64,000 nucleotides of DNA, from the NCBI GenBank assembly GCA_964035545.1, contig OZ037768.1:4579241-4643240 (forward strand). Reading direction: 5' to 3'. Below are positions 21,901-33,050 of this stretch, piece after piece. The notes beneath the pieces were generated by a model. The model saw nothing but the letters and a program-made list of their open reading frames with translations, was not told the DNA's origin and ran no database searches. The translations under genes and the position numbers were made by a program. The first letter of the stretch is position 1. Each line of letters begins with the position of its first letter. Source of the stretch: Bugula neritina. Taxonomy: Eukaryota > Bryozoa > Gymnolaemata > Cheilostomatida > Bugulidae.

Positions 21901-24900
21901 TATCAGGAATTGAATTTATAGTTAAATCTTATATATTACCAAGTAATATATTATATAATATATTACCAAGTAATATATTATATAATATATTACCAAGTAA
22001 TATATAAGATTTGATACTTTACTTGAAGTTTATTGGGGAAGACCTACAGTTCTGTTAGTTTTCATAAATAAACAAGAAGATAGTGTTTATGTTCATAGAT
22101 GAAGATGAATTCTATGTCATATTTTAGTATACCAATTGCCAACTAGCACTTCATCATTGCCATCACCTCAATCTAAATGTCAACCAGCTGTTCAGTGGTC
22201 ATGCAGCTGCTCAAGTAATTTGATTTGCCATTACTAGTATCCTAATATATATGCTTTGTCTGAGTTGAATTTATGTTTCACAACTAGCTGTGACTTGTTT
22301 ACAGGTGTGACTATCCAGAAGTTACATCTGTTGACTGGTCACATCAGTCCTGTGACATTCCATGTGCTACATATTCTGTGACTATGTCTGAGTTATTTCT
22401 CTCCTCATTGTAAAGGGAGGGGGGGGGATCGTTGTACTCTCTCTTTCTCGTAAAATTTCTCTTAAAGAATTTACGAAACTGGCATGCTTACACATTTTTT
22501 TTGAAAAGATGACTTTTTCAAAGAAATAAGTTGAAAAATTTATGAGAGTTTCTATTGTGTTTTGTTAACCCATTTCCTTTGTAGTTTGTGAACAGAAAAG
22601 GCAGTAAATCTCAGTTACTGGAAAATAAGAATAATGCAGCTGCTGTCTTCTGGTAACTTCTATTATGCATTATCCTGTTTTAGTTTCCTGGACATTCGGC
22701 TGTACGGTTAAGGGTGATAGGCCTGTCAAAAGAGTTGAGTTGGAAATTTTTGGCTCTTCGCTCACTGACATCTCTGGGTGCCTTCAATCTCTACACTCTG
22801 CCTTCAAGGATCAGCTGTATGTGCTGCACTGGAGAGATCAAGATTTCTATTTGGAGGATTATTGCCTGCTTGAAAGCATGACGTTGCAACTGGTAACATT
22901 TGTTTCAATGCAAAGTTAATGTAGCCCTAGAAACATCATAACTGATGTTATATATTAAATGCTTCTCCAGGTCCCAGCCCCTCATATTGCTGCTATGTGA
23001 CAGCTAGTTCCAAGACTATATACAATACTGTAATATACTATACTATAATACTGTAATATACTATACTATACTATAATATACTGTAATATACTATACTATA
23101 ATACTGTAATATACTATACTATAATACTGTAATATACTATACTATCATACCGTAATATACTATACTGTAATATACCATATTATAATACTGTAATATACTA
23201 TAATATACTGTAATATACTATACTATAATACTGTAATATACTACACTATAATACTGTAATATACTACACTATAATACTGTAATATACTACACTATAATAC
23301 TGTAATATACTATACTATAATACTGTAATATACTATACTATCATACCGTAATATACTACACTATAATACTGTAATATACTATACTATACTATAATACTGT
23401 AATATACTATACTATCATACCGTAATATACTATACCATAATACTGTAATATACTATATTATAATACTTACATTATATGTGGTGCTAGGTTTTACAAGAAT
23501 CATTATAGATGTTAGAAGGGACATATAAATAAAAAAACTCACGCAAGTTTATAGTCGCTATCCCTGTGAGAAACCCCTGATGGAAAGGGTTTTTGTTAGA
23601 ATGGGCTAAGGACTTATTTAAATGAGACACAGGAGCAATTATGACTGGATGCTCTTCCTAACATCACCAATAGCCTTTGTCTGGGCTCGGACCCATGACT
23701 TTCGTGCTTACTAGGCAAACGCTCTAACCTCTAGACCACGGCTGCTCCCTAGAAGGGACATATAAATAGATTACTCCTAAATTCCATAAAACATGTTGCC
23801 AGCATGGTTTGAAGTGAAGTCTTTAGCATTGATTTCTTTACAATATTTGTGATTTAAGTGGAGAAAACTTTTTATTTCTAAATAAAATAACACTACTCAG
23901 TTGTTTTAAGTTTGACTGCCAATATTCAAGATGATTAGAATTTTCTAGATTGAGTTAATACGGCTCAGTGCGGAGCAATTTCACACCACTATACAGTTTA
24001 TGCCAGTTGAGTTGAATATTCGAATCTGTGGACTGAAGGAGAACGTCTTAACTGTGAGAGACACTATCAGGATGTTATTACGACTACACGACAATCGTTC
24101 TCCCATTGTATGTATGCCTTGCGTATTCTACTGCCGAATCTCATCAACTTGCCAATTACGTGTTCCTGAGTGCGTATAGTAAATAAATAACGTGACACTT
24201 TTTCTACTCGTAGGTACTTCTGCCACTTCCTTATTTAGACTACAACTTCAAATGCGGTTTATCAACTAATCCTGCTTCACCTTGTAAGTATTTTCTTAAT
24301 AGTCTAACTTTGAAGACTTCAGCTTCAGATATATTAGAGATCGTTGTTCATTTGTCAACAGTAACAATATCTTTAATATAAGTTTAAAATTTTCACATTT
24401 TGTAGAAAGCGTAACAAATAAATTTAACAAAAAGGAAAACTTACAGTGGCCATATTATTATAAACTAAATTATATCATATGAACTTAGTCAAAGGTTGAA
24501 TGTCTTTCCTGGAGTTGTAATTTTCATCTGTTACATCTATTGCAGTCTGTTACATCTATTGCATCTGTTACATCTATTGCAGTCTGTTACATCTATTGCA
24601 GTCTGTTACATCTATTGCAGTCTGTTACATCTATTGCAGTCTGTTACATCTATTGCAGTCTGTTACATCTATTGCAGCCTGTTTCGTATTTCTCTTCCTT
24701 ATAAAAACTCAACATCCATATCTTATGAAGAATTATTAATATCACAAGCAATACTTGATCTGTGTACATACTTAATATGATACTTGTGTACATACTTAAT
24801 ATGATACTTGTGTACATACTTGATATGGGACTTAATGCAAGGCATGTAGGCTTATTGCTTTACATAACTAAGTTTTATGTAAACAAATTTATGCTAAATT

Positions 24901-26208
24901 GCTTATTTTTCATACTGGGACACAGTTTCAAATTTCTAATCCAATATGTAAAAATGCTTGAATCTATACACTAGCTGCATAGAACTGCCAGCTAACGATG
25001 CAATGTATTTTACTGTTAATTCATTTGTTGGAAGTTGTTGTCCCTAAAACCTGGAATGCTCCATTTGATGTCTACCGTGAGGTGGCTCTCTGTAAAGACA
25101 GTGATGAGTATTCAGACGTGAAAGCATCTGTGGTGAGAAGGACAGGCTTTCATTTGAACATTTTGGAGGTGAATAAAACTTGACACGCCAGTACATGATG
25201 TATTTCATAAACAATATCAATTTTCACTCTGAGATTTTTAGTATTAGTTCATTAAAGTGCCAGTTTTAGTCAATTAAAAATAGCGTATGAATTAGTTAAC
25301 TATTGGCATACATTCAGAAACTGGTGGATAGAAAATGTAGCCTTAGTGCTAAACTATTGCTGTTTTGCCCTAGTTTATTTCTAATACGTATTATTTTAGA
25401 TTATTCGGATACAAAATCCAACCCAATACAAGAAATATGCTCAGACACTGTGGAAAGTAGCAAAGAGGTTGCAGCAGGATAAATCAGAAGTTTTCAAATC
25501 TGCACTCTTCCATGGAACTAAGAAAACTAGCGCCTTCGAAATTGCAAAATCTAATTATAGCCTGGAGTACTGCGGCCGCAATGGTAAGTCGGTATAAGCT
25601 TTGAAGTCGGCACTGTTTTAAGTTTTAATGTGGTTTGTAAGTTTGACATATTTTATTTAGTGTGGAAATTTTAAAGTTATGCTTTTCATGGCATACTGAT
25701 GCATTGCATGGTTAAATTTTGGGTATTGAGAATGTGTTTACCGCAAGCAAATAGCACGCTGTCCAAATAGCACGCTGCCTTATTCAATGTTACTAACTGA
25801 TGTACAAATTTTGTGTGCTCTTCAAAATTTTGGTCCCTATTTTCTCACTTCAAATGAATGCGTTTTGACAAATTAGTCTCAAATTGAATCGCTGTTATTG
25901 TTTGTGTTTTAGGTTCGCTGTTAGGTCGGGGGATTTATTTTTCAGTGTGTGCTCAGTACTCGTCAAATTCCAGATTTGCGTCTCCAGCTGAAGATCATGA
26001 GCAGGTGATGTTGTGGAATCGAGTGGTCACTGGGAAGAGTTGTTTGGGGGTCAGGAACATGACCGCCCCACCTTATGCTACCATGACAGACCGATTTGAC
26101 TCTGTGGTGGACATCGAACACGACCCTGCAGTCTACGCAGTATTTGACAATTCATTCATCTACCCCGAATACATTATCAGGTTTCTACCTGTTGGTGGTA
26201 GTCACTGA
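15978..26208 (+). CDS. PARP14/15-like macro-domain ADP-ribosyltransferase
   Basis: Sixteen exons keep phase throughout and encode about 1202 aa: 15978-16125, 16613-16804, 17002-17266, 17435-18198, 18347-18823, 19044-19144, 19863-20087, 20509-20709, 21278-21374, 22128-22214, 22684-22892, 23949-24107, 24214-24283, 25035-25168, 25400-25583, 25913-26208. The ATG follows an in-frame TAG (15939). Residues 1-400 include KH-like segments; two macro domains follow (about 405-590 with GDITTFATDAIV and TSAGYL; about 615-790 with VDCLVNPIQTTNLDL). Then come KH-like segments, and a C-terminal ART domain with VPKTWN, IIRIQNP, LFHGT (His about 1081), GRGIYFS (Tyr about 1113) and a YPEYIIRF end typical of mono-ADP-ribosyltransferase PARPs. 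An extra 33-base exon at about 22305 is possible. AATAAA lies at 26453-26458. Family members modify proteins or nucleic acids with ADP-ribose, often in stress or antiviral responses. The weakest joins are exons 10-11 and 13-14. Confidence 0.88.
19181..19517 (+). mobile_element. Harbinger-like MITE, copy 1, in PARP intron
   Basis: This 337 bp element has ends AGGCCTGGCC... and ...GGCCAGGCGT and is followed by TTA; the left target site reads TTT and may have mutated. The body shares long stretches with the copy in a later intron, including a palindromic CTTCGTTGGGTGCACCCAACGAA-like core. Part of the left terminal repeat is missing compared with copy 2. Confidence 0.75.
21161..21202 (+). repeat. 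(AC)n microsatellite
   Basis: About 42 bases of AC dinucleotides with one GCGC interruption, in the intron between PARP exons 8 and 9. Confidence 0.95.
21420..21799 (+). mobile_element. Harbinger-like MITE, copy 2, in PARP intron
   Basis: This 380 bp element has terminal inverted repeats of at least 21 bases: AGGTCTGGCCTCACGCTCGTG at the left and the complement with two mismatches at the right. It is flanked by TTA direct repeats (21417-21419 and 21800-21802). A TWA-type 3 bp target duplication is characteristic of PIF/Harbinger elements. There is no ORF. It has the same orientation as copy 1. Confidence 0.8.
21934..22012. repeat. AT-rich tandem palindrome
   Basis: Three tandem copies of a 28 bp unit around TATTACCAAGTAATATATTA in the PARP intron before exon 10. 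The unit is itself nearly palindromic and could form hairpins or cruciforms. Confidence 0.85.
23010..23466. repeat. AT-rich satellite of CTGTAATATACTATACTATAATA units
   Basis: About 450 bases of variably repeated TACTGTAATATACTATACTATAA motifs in the intron before PARP exon 12 (23949-24107). Unit length varies between about 18 and 28 bases by TACTA insertions. Confidence 0.93.
23532..23749 (-). mobile_element. tRNA-derived SINE with perfect 19 bp target-site duplication
   Basis: On the minus strand the head reads like a tRNA: GGGAGCAGCCGTGGTCTAGA holds an A box (TGGTCTAGAGG), and GGGTCCGAGCCC is a near-consensus B box about 50 bases on. A body follows containing AGGAAGAGCATCCAGTCATA, similar in style to domains shared by metazoan SINEs, ending in a T-run. 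The element is bounded by identical 19-base repeats, TAGAAGGGACATATAAATA, at 23513-23531 and 23750-23768. It sits in a PARP intron. Confidence 0.85.
24528..24677 (+). repeat. 19 bp minisatellite in PARP intron
   Basis: About eight copies of CTGTTACATCTATTGCAGT, some shortened. They create an open frame by chance. The unit ends in a splice-acceptor-like TATTGCAG. A second short tandem of ACATACTTAATATGATACTTGTGT type follows at about 24764-24828. Confidence 0.93.
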
Positions 26209-26759
26209 TAGTCATGAGAAAATATCTTAATTTTAATATATTTTACTGCTTTAGTTCAGCTTCTTCTCCGGTTATCATCATTATCAGAGCTTACCCGAGT
26301 GTTTAAATTTGTTATAAATATATTTATATAGTTTGCTACTACAATACTAGTGTATTTATAATTCGAAGTTCACTCTCCTGTAATTATACTCCTAAAGATA
26401 TTTGTTTTTCACTAAAACTGATGCAATAGAGTTTCATATTAATTATTTTAATAATAAAAAAAGATTTATCACGACTAAAATGATGATTGGCATTATAACT
26501 AATTATTATAATAACTTAAATAATAGTTTATATTAATCTGCAACAAAATTGGCAAAATGAAAGAACATAGAGAAGATAATTGCAAAATCTTAGAAATAGT
26601 TAAACTTCAGGGTATTGGAGATCCTAAAGTAATGCATCAAAGTGATGGAATATATACTTTTAATTGAAATTGCAAATGATAAGTAAACTAGGATCTAGTG
26701 GTGCTAATAAAGCTACATGTGCCATTTCTCAAGTCATTGCGCCACATTGTTGAATGCTT
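26209..26759. other. Convergent 3' spacer between PARP and the CUB/CCP gene
   Basis: The two genes converge here. AATAAA at 26453-26458 suits the PARP transcript. No coding exon is visible. Confidence 0.5.
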
Positions 26760-29700
26760 CTAGCTGTAATAAAAATGATTGTCAGCTACATTCACATTAG
26801 CTGAGTTGTGTACAGGGGTTCTGGATAGGCGGTTATACTTTGTTGGTTCTCTTAGTTTATTGACTTGAGAGTATAAAATCCTGTCACTAGAGGTCCTTCC
26901 ATGTCTAGTTAGAACTGGTGATGACCTCTGAACCTCAGCTGCTATAAACACGTCGTCTCTTTCTGGCTGGTCCATTGGAGTGTAGCCAACCATCAGGTTT
27001 GGTTGATTCTTAGTTTCAGAGTCATCGAGATTCAGAGAGTTACCAGAAGCAGATTGCTGTTTCCTACACTGAGGGTTCTGCTTTCTACAAAGCCATCAGT
27101 TTAAACAGCATAATAGGCTGTTCTTCAATATAGTGAGGTTGCAGCAATTATATTTTAACATTATTAAAAGTGAAGTTTTAGTTTTAATTACACATGTAAA
27201 ATCTAACATATTAAAACTATTATAGCTTGCTTTATATATTTTAATACTATAACTGAAGCATTTGCAGTATCAGAGAAATTGTGAAACCTCCAATGTGTTT
27301 CTGATGACAATTACTGTTTTTTCTTAAACCTAAATTTGCATAGAAGAATGACTCGGCCATTCTCTTTAACCAACATGCTGCTAGCTGTACAAACATTGTT
27401 ACTCAGTAGCCACAATTTAAAATATTAGGTTTTTACGTAGGCTCAGTAATAGAAAAATTGGGAAAAGCCTGTGTTCTAGATGAAAAATGTAGCAAAGAAA
27501 GTTATGTTATTTCAATTTCCCACTCTAAACCAAAACTTATAGAAAAATTTTAAGAGCTGGGGCTATTGAAATCTTTCCACTACTGCGCCTCTAACTCACT
27601 CCCATTTAGCTATTATACTCAAGAATATTGGACATCCTAAACTTTGATAAAACGTTTAATAACAACTCACCGTCTTAGCATGATGATGGAGACTAGAATA
27701 ATTACAAACACGACTAGAAGAGTCAAGGTCACACAGACACCAATCACTATCAGGTTGTTGCTATCTAAACTGGCAGCTGACACAGCCCCTGTGCCTGTAG
27801 AGTGTTAGCATAGATTAGTGGTTACTATATGTGTTGAACTATTTCAGTCATTTCAACAATATTGCGCTATAATGCAATTCTTTTACATTCATTAATGCAA
27901 AATAATGAGAGCTCACATTCAATGTGTGAAAACAACAATAACTACCGGTAAAAAATTTTTGTGCTTTGAAACAATGTTATTAAAACTATATACTACAATA
28001 TTCATAATACATAGTAGGAACCTAAATTTTCTGAAGCTAACAAATCTATACACCCTATCAGTTATCAATTTTGCTATTTACATGCCAGCGCTCTATGATT
28101 TTGACAGAGTTGTGGTTACAATTAATTTTTTAAGTGTGCAAATATTGGCTAATTTAACACTTTTTTTATAAAATTGACAAATAAAAGAAAAAAGTTGAAT
28201 CTCACCACTTGAGCACAGCGGGAGTTGTATGCTCCATGAGTTGTTGTACAAGCAGGTTAGACTAACTTCGTAGCCTGTAGAATTGCACTTTGCCATATAC
28301 TTCATGGGTGACTTTTTTACCACCCCATAACCAGCGTCCACAATTTCTTCTATGCTACATGCCAAGGCTACCAATATCATATTATTATAAGAAATTGCAA
28401 TTTCTAAGTAATGGTCACAATCATGCAGTTTACGGAAGTTATGTTTATTATTACTCACAGCTCCTGTGAGAAAATGGATGGTAAGGCTATAAACTACGAA
28501 ACTGCAAGAAGCAGCATTGAACTAAGGGCCAATGAGTGCAAAGCGTTTATAGACATAACACCCTAACTTTAAACACGGGAGCCCCATCCCTCCCCCCAAC
28601 CACTGTACTTAGTGACCACTAACTCGGAGCTGCTTCAAGCCACAACATAGCCTGAGGACTTATTTTAAAGTAGTATAAAGCAATAATTATGACCAGATGC
28701 TATTCCTAAGATAACTTTGCTGGGACTGATTCACCAACCTAACCCAATAGTACTTTATGTTGATCCACCTAGACTACTAAACTTCAGCTGCTTCTCATAA
28801 ACTTGATACGAGTAACTATGAAACAGTTATTTGCTACATAAATTCACAAATATAAAAAGTTTTTAATGTGGCCTACATGCAGTCAAAATAATTTTAAAAT
28901 TTTAAAGACTTCGCTACAATAGCACACGTTGCGATATATTACTATATATGGTCATAGGCACAAGGCCTTTGCAATACTGTAATGATATACCAAAGTAAGG
29001 AAAGAAGCACTTTGTATAGTCAGTAGTTCGCTGAAACAAATCTTTAGCAAAATAATTTTCAGCTCATACTGTCATGCAAACTTGAAAACTATATTGAAAG
29101 ATTGTAGGTTATTGGCACTTCTCAACTGCATGCACCATGCAGTGCTAGATTGTAAAAGGAAACTGGAATGACATACACCTCAAAAGCAAGTGCTGCTTTA
29201 ACTTATTTATAGTCACATAATAAAAGTATTGTATTATTGTATTATAATATTGTTCTTTCAGATTTGCTTATGTGAATCAGAGCCAGACCTGTACAGGGGG
29301 AGTAACTCCAGTTGCCAGTTTGGTGACACACAGCCTTGGCAGTTTCAGCCCCTTCAGCATGGAAACCAGGAATACACTTGTAGCCCACCTCTGAGAGGTA
29401 GGTGGTGAGGTAGGGGTCGTTGTACTCAGCATTCATCATCTTGAATGGTCCACAGTCTACCACTGATGATATTAAATCATATGGGTTTTAGAAGCGGCTA
29501 ATTCATTACAGATTCAACCAATTGAGTTGTGGTTTGCTTTGTGATTCACGACTAATTTGCTTATTGTTGTAACAACTGAAATGCACTGACTGTATTTTTA
29601 TTAGAGCAGTTTTAAATAAACAATTGCAATATACATTCTGAACTCAAAAAAACTTATGTATTTGATTAGCATTTGTAAGTTTAGCTTAATTTCATCAAGT

Positions 29701-32323
29701 TTTCAGTCAATTTTTTATAGAATACCTTTTTCCTGTTCACATAGTACACTTATAAACCAATAAAAAATGACATAAATATAAACATTTGAGCTGAATTGTT
29801 TAAAGCTTAATATGCAGTATTAGCTGATCGGATACTGACCTTCACAAGAAGGCACAGGGTTGTTCCAGAATGTTCCTATTCCAGAGTGAAGAACACAAAT
29901 GCTGGTAGACAGGCCAATAAGGTTAAAGCCATCATTGCAGCCAAACAAAGCCTTAGCTCCAACTAGTGTTGACCCCACACTCACTTTACCATTAACCATC
30001 TGTGAAGGAACCTTGCATACTCCAACTATCAAAGTATATAGAATCAATTACAAAATTTGTTTTAAGTTCTTTCAAATCACATAATCATATAATTATCAAA
30101 GTGTACAGCATCAGTTACTGAAATTGGAAATGACATAGTTCAGAGTTTAGAATATATTTTTGAGAGTTGTCTCACCTATGCACTGATGAACTTGATTTCC
30201 TTTCCACACATACTTATCCTCTCTAGCCAAGTGTTCGCAGATAATACTTGTAGTGGTGTACACACTTCCTTCGAGAAGGTATCCAGTATCACAGTATATG
30301 GTTGAGGTGTACTGAGTTGTAAAGGGGGTGTAACTCCCACTTTCTAGTTTATAGTGTGACCCGGCTATGACATCATCTTCCGCACACCCTATGGCTAGCA
30401 AGAATAGTCATAGAATATTTTATAATTTTACAATTAGGCATATGGTCAGCTTTGGTCACCTTTCACCGCAGTGGTCCTGCGCAGGTGGCGGGTTACAATT
30501 AAGCATATATATTATTAAAAGAATATGCATGTTACACGTGAATGCATAGCTGTTAGTTAGCAATGCAACATTTGATATATGCGTTAAATTAATAGAAGAG
30601 ACTAGAGTACCTATACAAGTCATAGTTTGTTAAAGTTACATTAATGCTTTACATAATATGCTTATTTTGAAACACAGAAATTATTACTGCTACCTTTACA
30701 AATTCTACTGAAAATTGAAAAAAATCATTTTGTAACAGATAATTGCAATGTATGAATTAAAAACCAGAAAGGCTGTAGCACTAGCTATTAATCATAATCT
30801 AAAATTTAAAGCAAATTAGCAAATTATTAGGTATGTAATGCAAGCATATCTTGGGTTTTCACTACTTTTTCAAATAAGGAAAAAGCGTTCAAAACATTAA
30901 TTTTTCTTCTCAGTCCAAAGTGAGGCTTGTTATTTACTACCTCAGCTAATATTGTTTCAAATCTACTGTTTGCACTAAAGAACTACATGTAAATAAACTT
31001 ACCTGTTACACTCACAGCGACTCGGTCTTTGTTAGAATTGCTGCTGTACCAGACATCTAGTCTGTTGCTTTGAGTAAAGAAGATCTGTTGGTAAGTGGTG
31101 ACAACTCCACACTTTGACGCTGAGTTTTCCCCATCTGATAGTCTTAGGAAATCAGTACCACAGGCTGATATGCTGAATTTCTGGTATATGTGCACCACCA
31201 TTCTAGTAAATGTCAGGTAGTATGTGTTAATGAAGTGTATGAATATATATTTTAGAGTGTGAGTTGCAGCGTAATAACTAAAGGAGCAGCTATTGTTTAG
31301 TGCTTAGAGTGATGGGTATTATAGCACATGTGCTAGGTCATGGGTTCAAGTCTCAGAAAAACGTAGTTGCTCCTTTTCTCATTAAGCTTTTTTACTAACG
31401 TGTCATAAGAGACACATGTGAGCTTCTTTACAAAGATTGCAGCGTAAAACAAAACAAAAGCTATCTATTTATTTCCAAATACATCAAACAAGAATTTTCT
31501 ACAAAACTAAACAATTAATTTACTTATTGCAGCTATTATAGTATTAAATAATTACAAGTTGCACTAAAAATCTGCTAATTAAGCTATATTGCATTGTATT
31601 TTCTTTGTTGTCCAGCACCCAGCCTTGTGTTAGTCTCATGCAGTGCTATATACTCTGAGACTAACTTCTAACCAAGTTTCACTTACTTCTGGCCGGGTTT
31701 AGCTTTCACAGATATGGTGCAGTTTGCTCTCACTAGACCCCTATTGTAGGAGAAACCAGGTGCCACGAGTATCAACCCTTCAGAGTGCATGATCTCATTT
31801 TCCTCACACACGTACACCAGACTGCTAGAGGTGAGGGCAGCTGGAATAGTTGGACTTTTTCATAACATTAGAGCAGGAGAAGGATTAAACAATAGACTCT
31901 TAGCCCGGTTAATTTTTTTATTTATTAAGCACCCTAATTTGAACTTGAACTATTAATTATCATTTTATTTGCTATATACATGATATTCTGTTTTATGCAT
32001 TATATATAGCTGTAATATTTTATTGCCACACAGGATTTATAAGCTACATTTGGCTTCTGCTGCTAATGTGAAAACCTGCAGACTGAGAATATATTAAAGT
32101 GCCAATGAAGCTAACACAACATTAAACAAACATGGTAACAGTTATATTATTGGGTGACATCAATTGCAGATACATTGTATTAATTGATGGATATGAAATA
32201 TAAACATGGCATTATTGTCACGCTACTATAACTGCACATACAATTATAATGTTAAACTTAAGTCCTAAACCAACCTGCAAAAGTGCAGAAAATCACAACA
32301 GGAAGAAGACAAATCTGCTTCAT
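26760..32323 (-). CDS. CUB/four-CCP (sushi) single-pass receptor with tyrosine-motif tail
   Basis: Nine exons encode 526 aa in consistent phase: 32275-32323, 31687-31840, 31003-31202, 30176-30388, 29840-30025, 29289-29456, 28206-28367, 27671-27794, 26760-27084. Order: signal peptide MKQICLLPVVIFCTFA; one CUB domain over two exons (four Cys, DFLRLSDG and FTQSNRLDVWY motifs); four CCP domains, each on its own phase 1-1 exon with four Cys and the usual Trp/Gly pattern; a membrane helix (NNLIVIGVCVTLTLLVVFVI) with a basic stop-transfer end; and a cytoplasmic tail of about 115 aa. The tail holds VGYTPM (YxxM), ILYSQV (fits the ITIM consensus) and TKYNRL (ITSM-like, also a YxxPhi sorting signal). 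CUB and CCP domains typify complement and cell-surface recognition proteins. The ligand is unknown. An immune-type or adhesion receptor role is inferred. Confidence 0.88.
28560..28740 (-). mobile_element. Diverged SINE-related fragment
   Basis: In the CUB/CCP gene intron, AATAATTATGACCAGATGCT and the bases around it match the body of the SINE at 23532-23749 (AGCAATTATGACTGGATGCT) with several changes; a clear tRNA head is not visible. Confidence 0.4.
31283..31436 (+). mobile_element. tRNA-derived SINE in CUB intron
   Basis: The head GGAGCAGCTATTGTTTAGTG plus a B box GGGTTCAAGTCTC lie about the right distance apart. The tail TTGCTCCTTTTCTCATTAAG matches the tail of the 23532 SINE (TTGCTCCTGTGTCTCATTTAA). 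Imperfect flanking repeats beginning TTGCAGCGTAA occur at 31264 and 31437, consistent with a target-site duplication. Confidence 0.65.
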
Positions 32324-33050
32324 TCTTCTATTGCCAAAACTTAAGCGCCTAAAAATAACATTTATTTTATATATAAATTTTGTAATATTGTCCTTGGAAA
32401 TATATATGTTATGTAATGTTATGTAAGTTTTATATTTTATCTTTTTGTTTTGTAAAACTAGTTTGTCCATGTTATTTTTTATCTGTTTTTACAAATTCTT
32501 AAAGAGCACTTCTTTATCTGCTCAAAGTTAAATCTTATTGCCCCCCCACCCCCCACCCCTCGTCATAACTTCCATTAAAACATTTTTATGCACTATAAAA
32601 ACAGTGTATTCACTAATCACTATAAATTATTGAGCCATTTAAAATAAAGAAAACATACCAACATAACTACCAACATAAAAGTTAAAAAATCTCAAATGTA
32701 GGTATATGTATAATAATATTAAAATAATAATGTTTCTAAAGAATAATTCTATTGTCATATTGTTATACCACACGTTTACATTCACAAGAAAATGCAGTTT
32801 TACAGCATAAAGTTTTTATTAGCCTTTGTTAGCAAACTACACGTAAATGGTTATTGTACCAATAAGCTAACTTTACAAAAATATTTAAAATATTCTAACA
32901 ATTCCTGTTGAAATGTGAAGAAATATTAATTTTGTAAAAGCTTAATTACATGATGATTTAAACTATACTCCAAATAACTTAAAGATGTCCAGCAAAGTAA
33001 ATAATCATAAAGTTTGATTACCCTGAAATAGAGCAGACTATATAGTAAAC
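32324..33050. promoter_or_regulatory. Shared divergent 5' region of receptor and hypothetical gene
   Basis: The two start codons face away from each other, 727 bases apart. The region holds a C-run array (about 32539-32561, CCCCCCCACCCCCCACCCC), which on the minus strand is a G-rich quadruplex-type sequence about 220 bases upstream of the receptor ATG. No clear TATA box could be assigned. Untranslated exons may exist. Confidence 0.4.

Noticed and set aside
22305..22413. Longer exon reading CDYPEVTSVDWSHQ
   Set aside because: This frame needs phase 2 at the acceptor, while the previous exon ends in phase 1, and it runs into a stop before any donor.
23680..23749. Possible tRNA gene on the minus strand
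   Set aside because: A and B boxes are present, but acceptor-stem pairing is poor and the sequence runs into a SINE body bounded by perfect target duplications.
24528..24677. CRISPR-like regularly spaced repeat
   Set aside because: Units are contiguous 19 bp tandem copies without unique spacers, in an intron of an animal gene.
24496..24780. 94-codon ORF rich in LLHLLHLLQSVTSIAV
   Set aside because: It is a translation of the intronic minisatellite.
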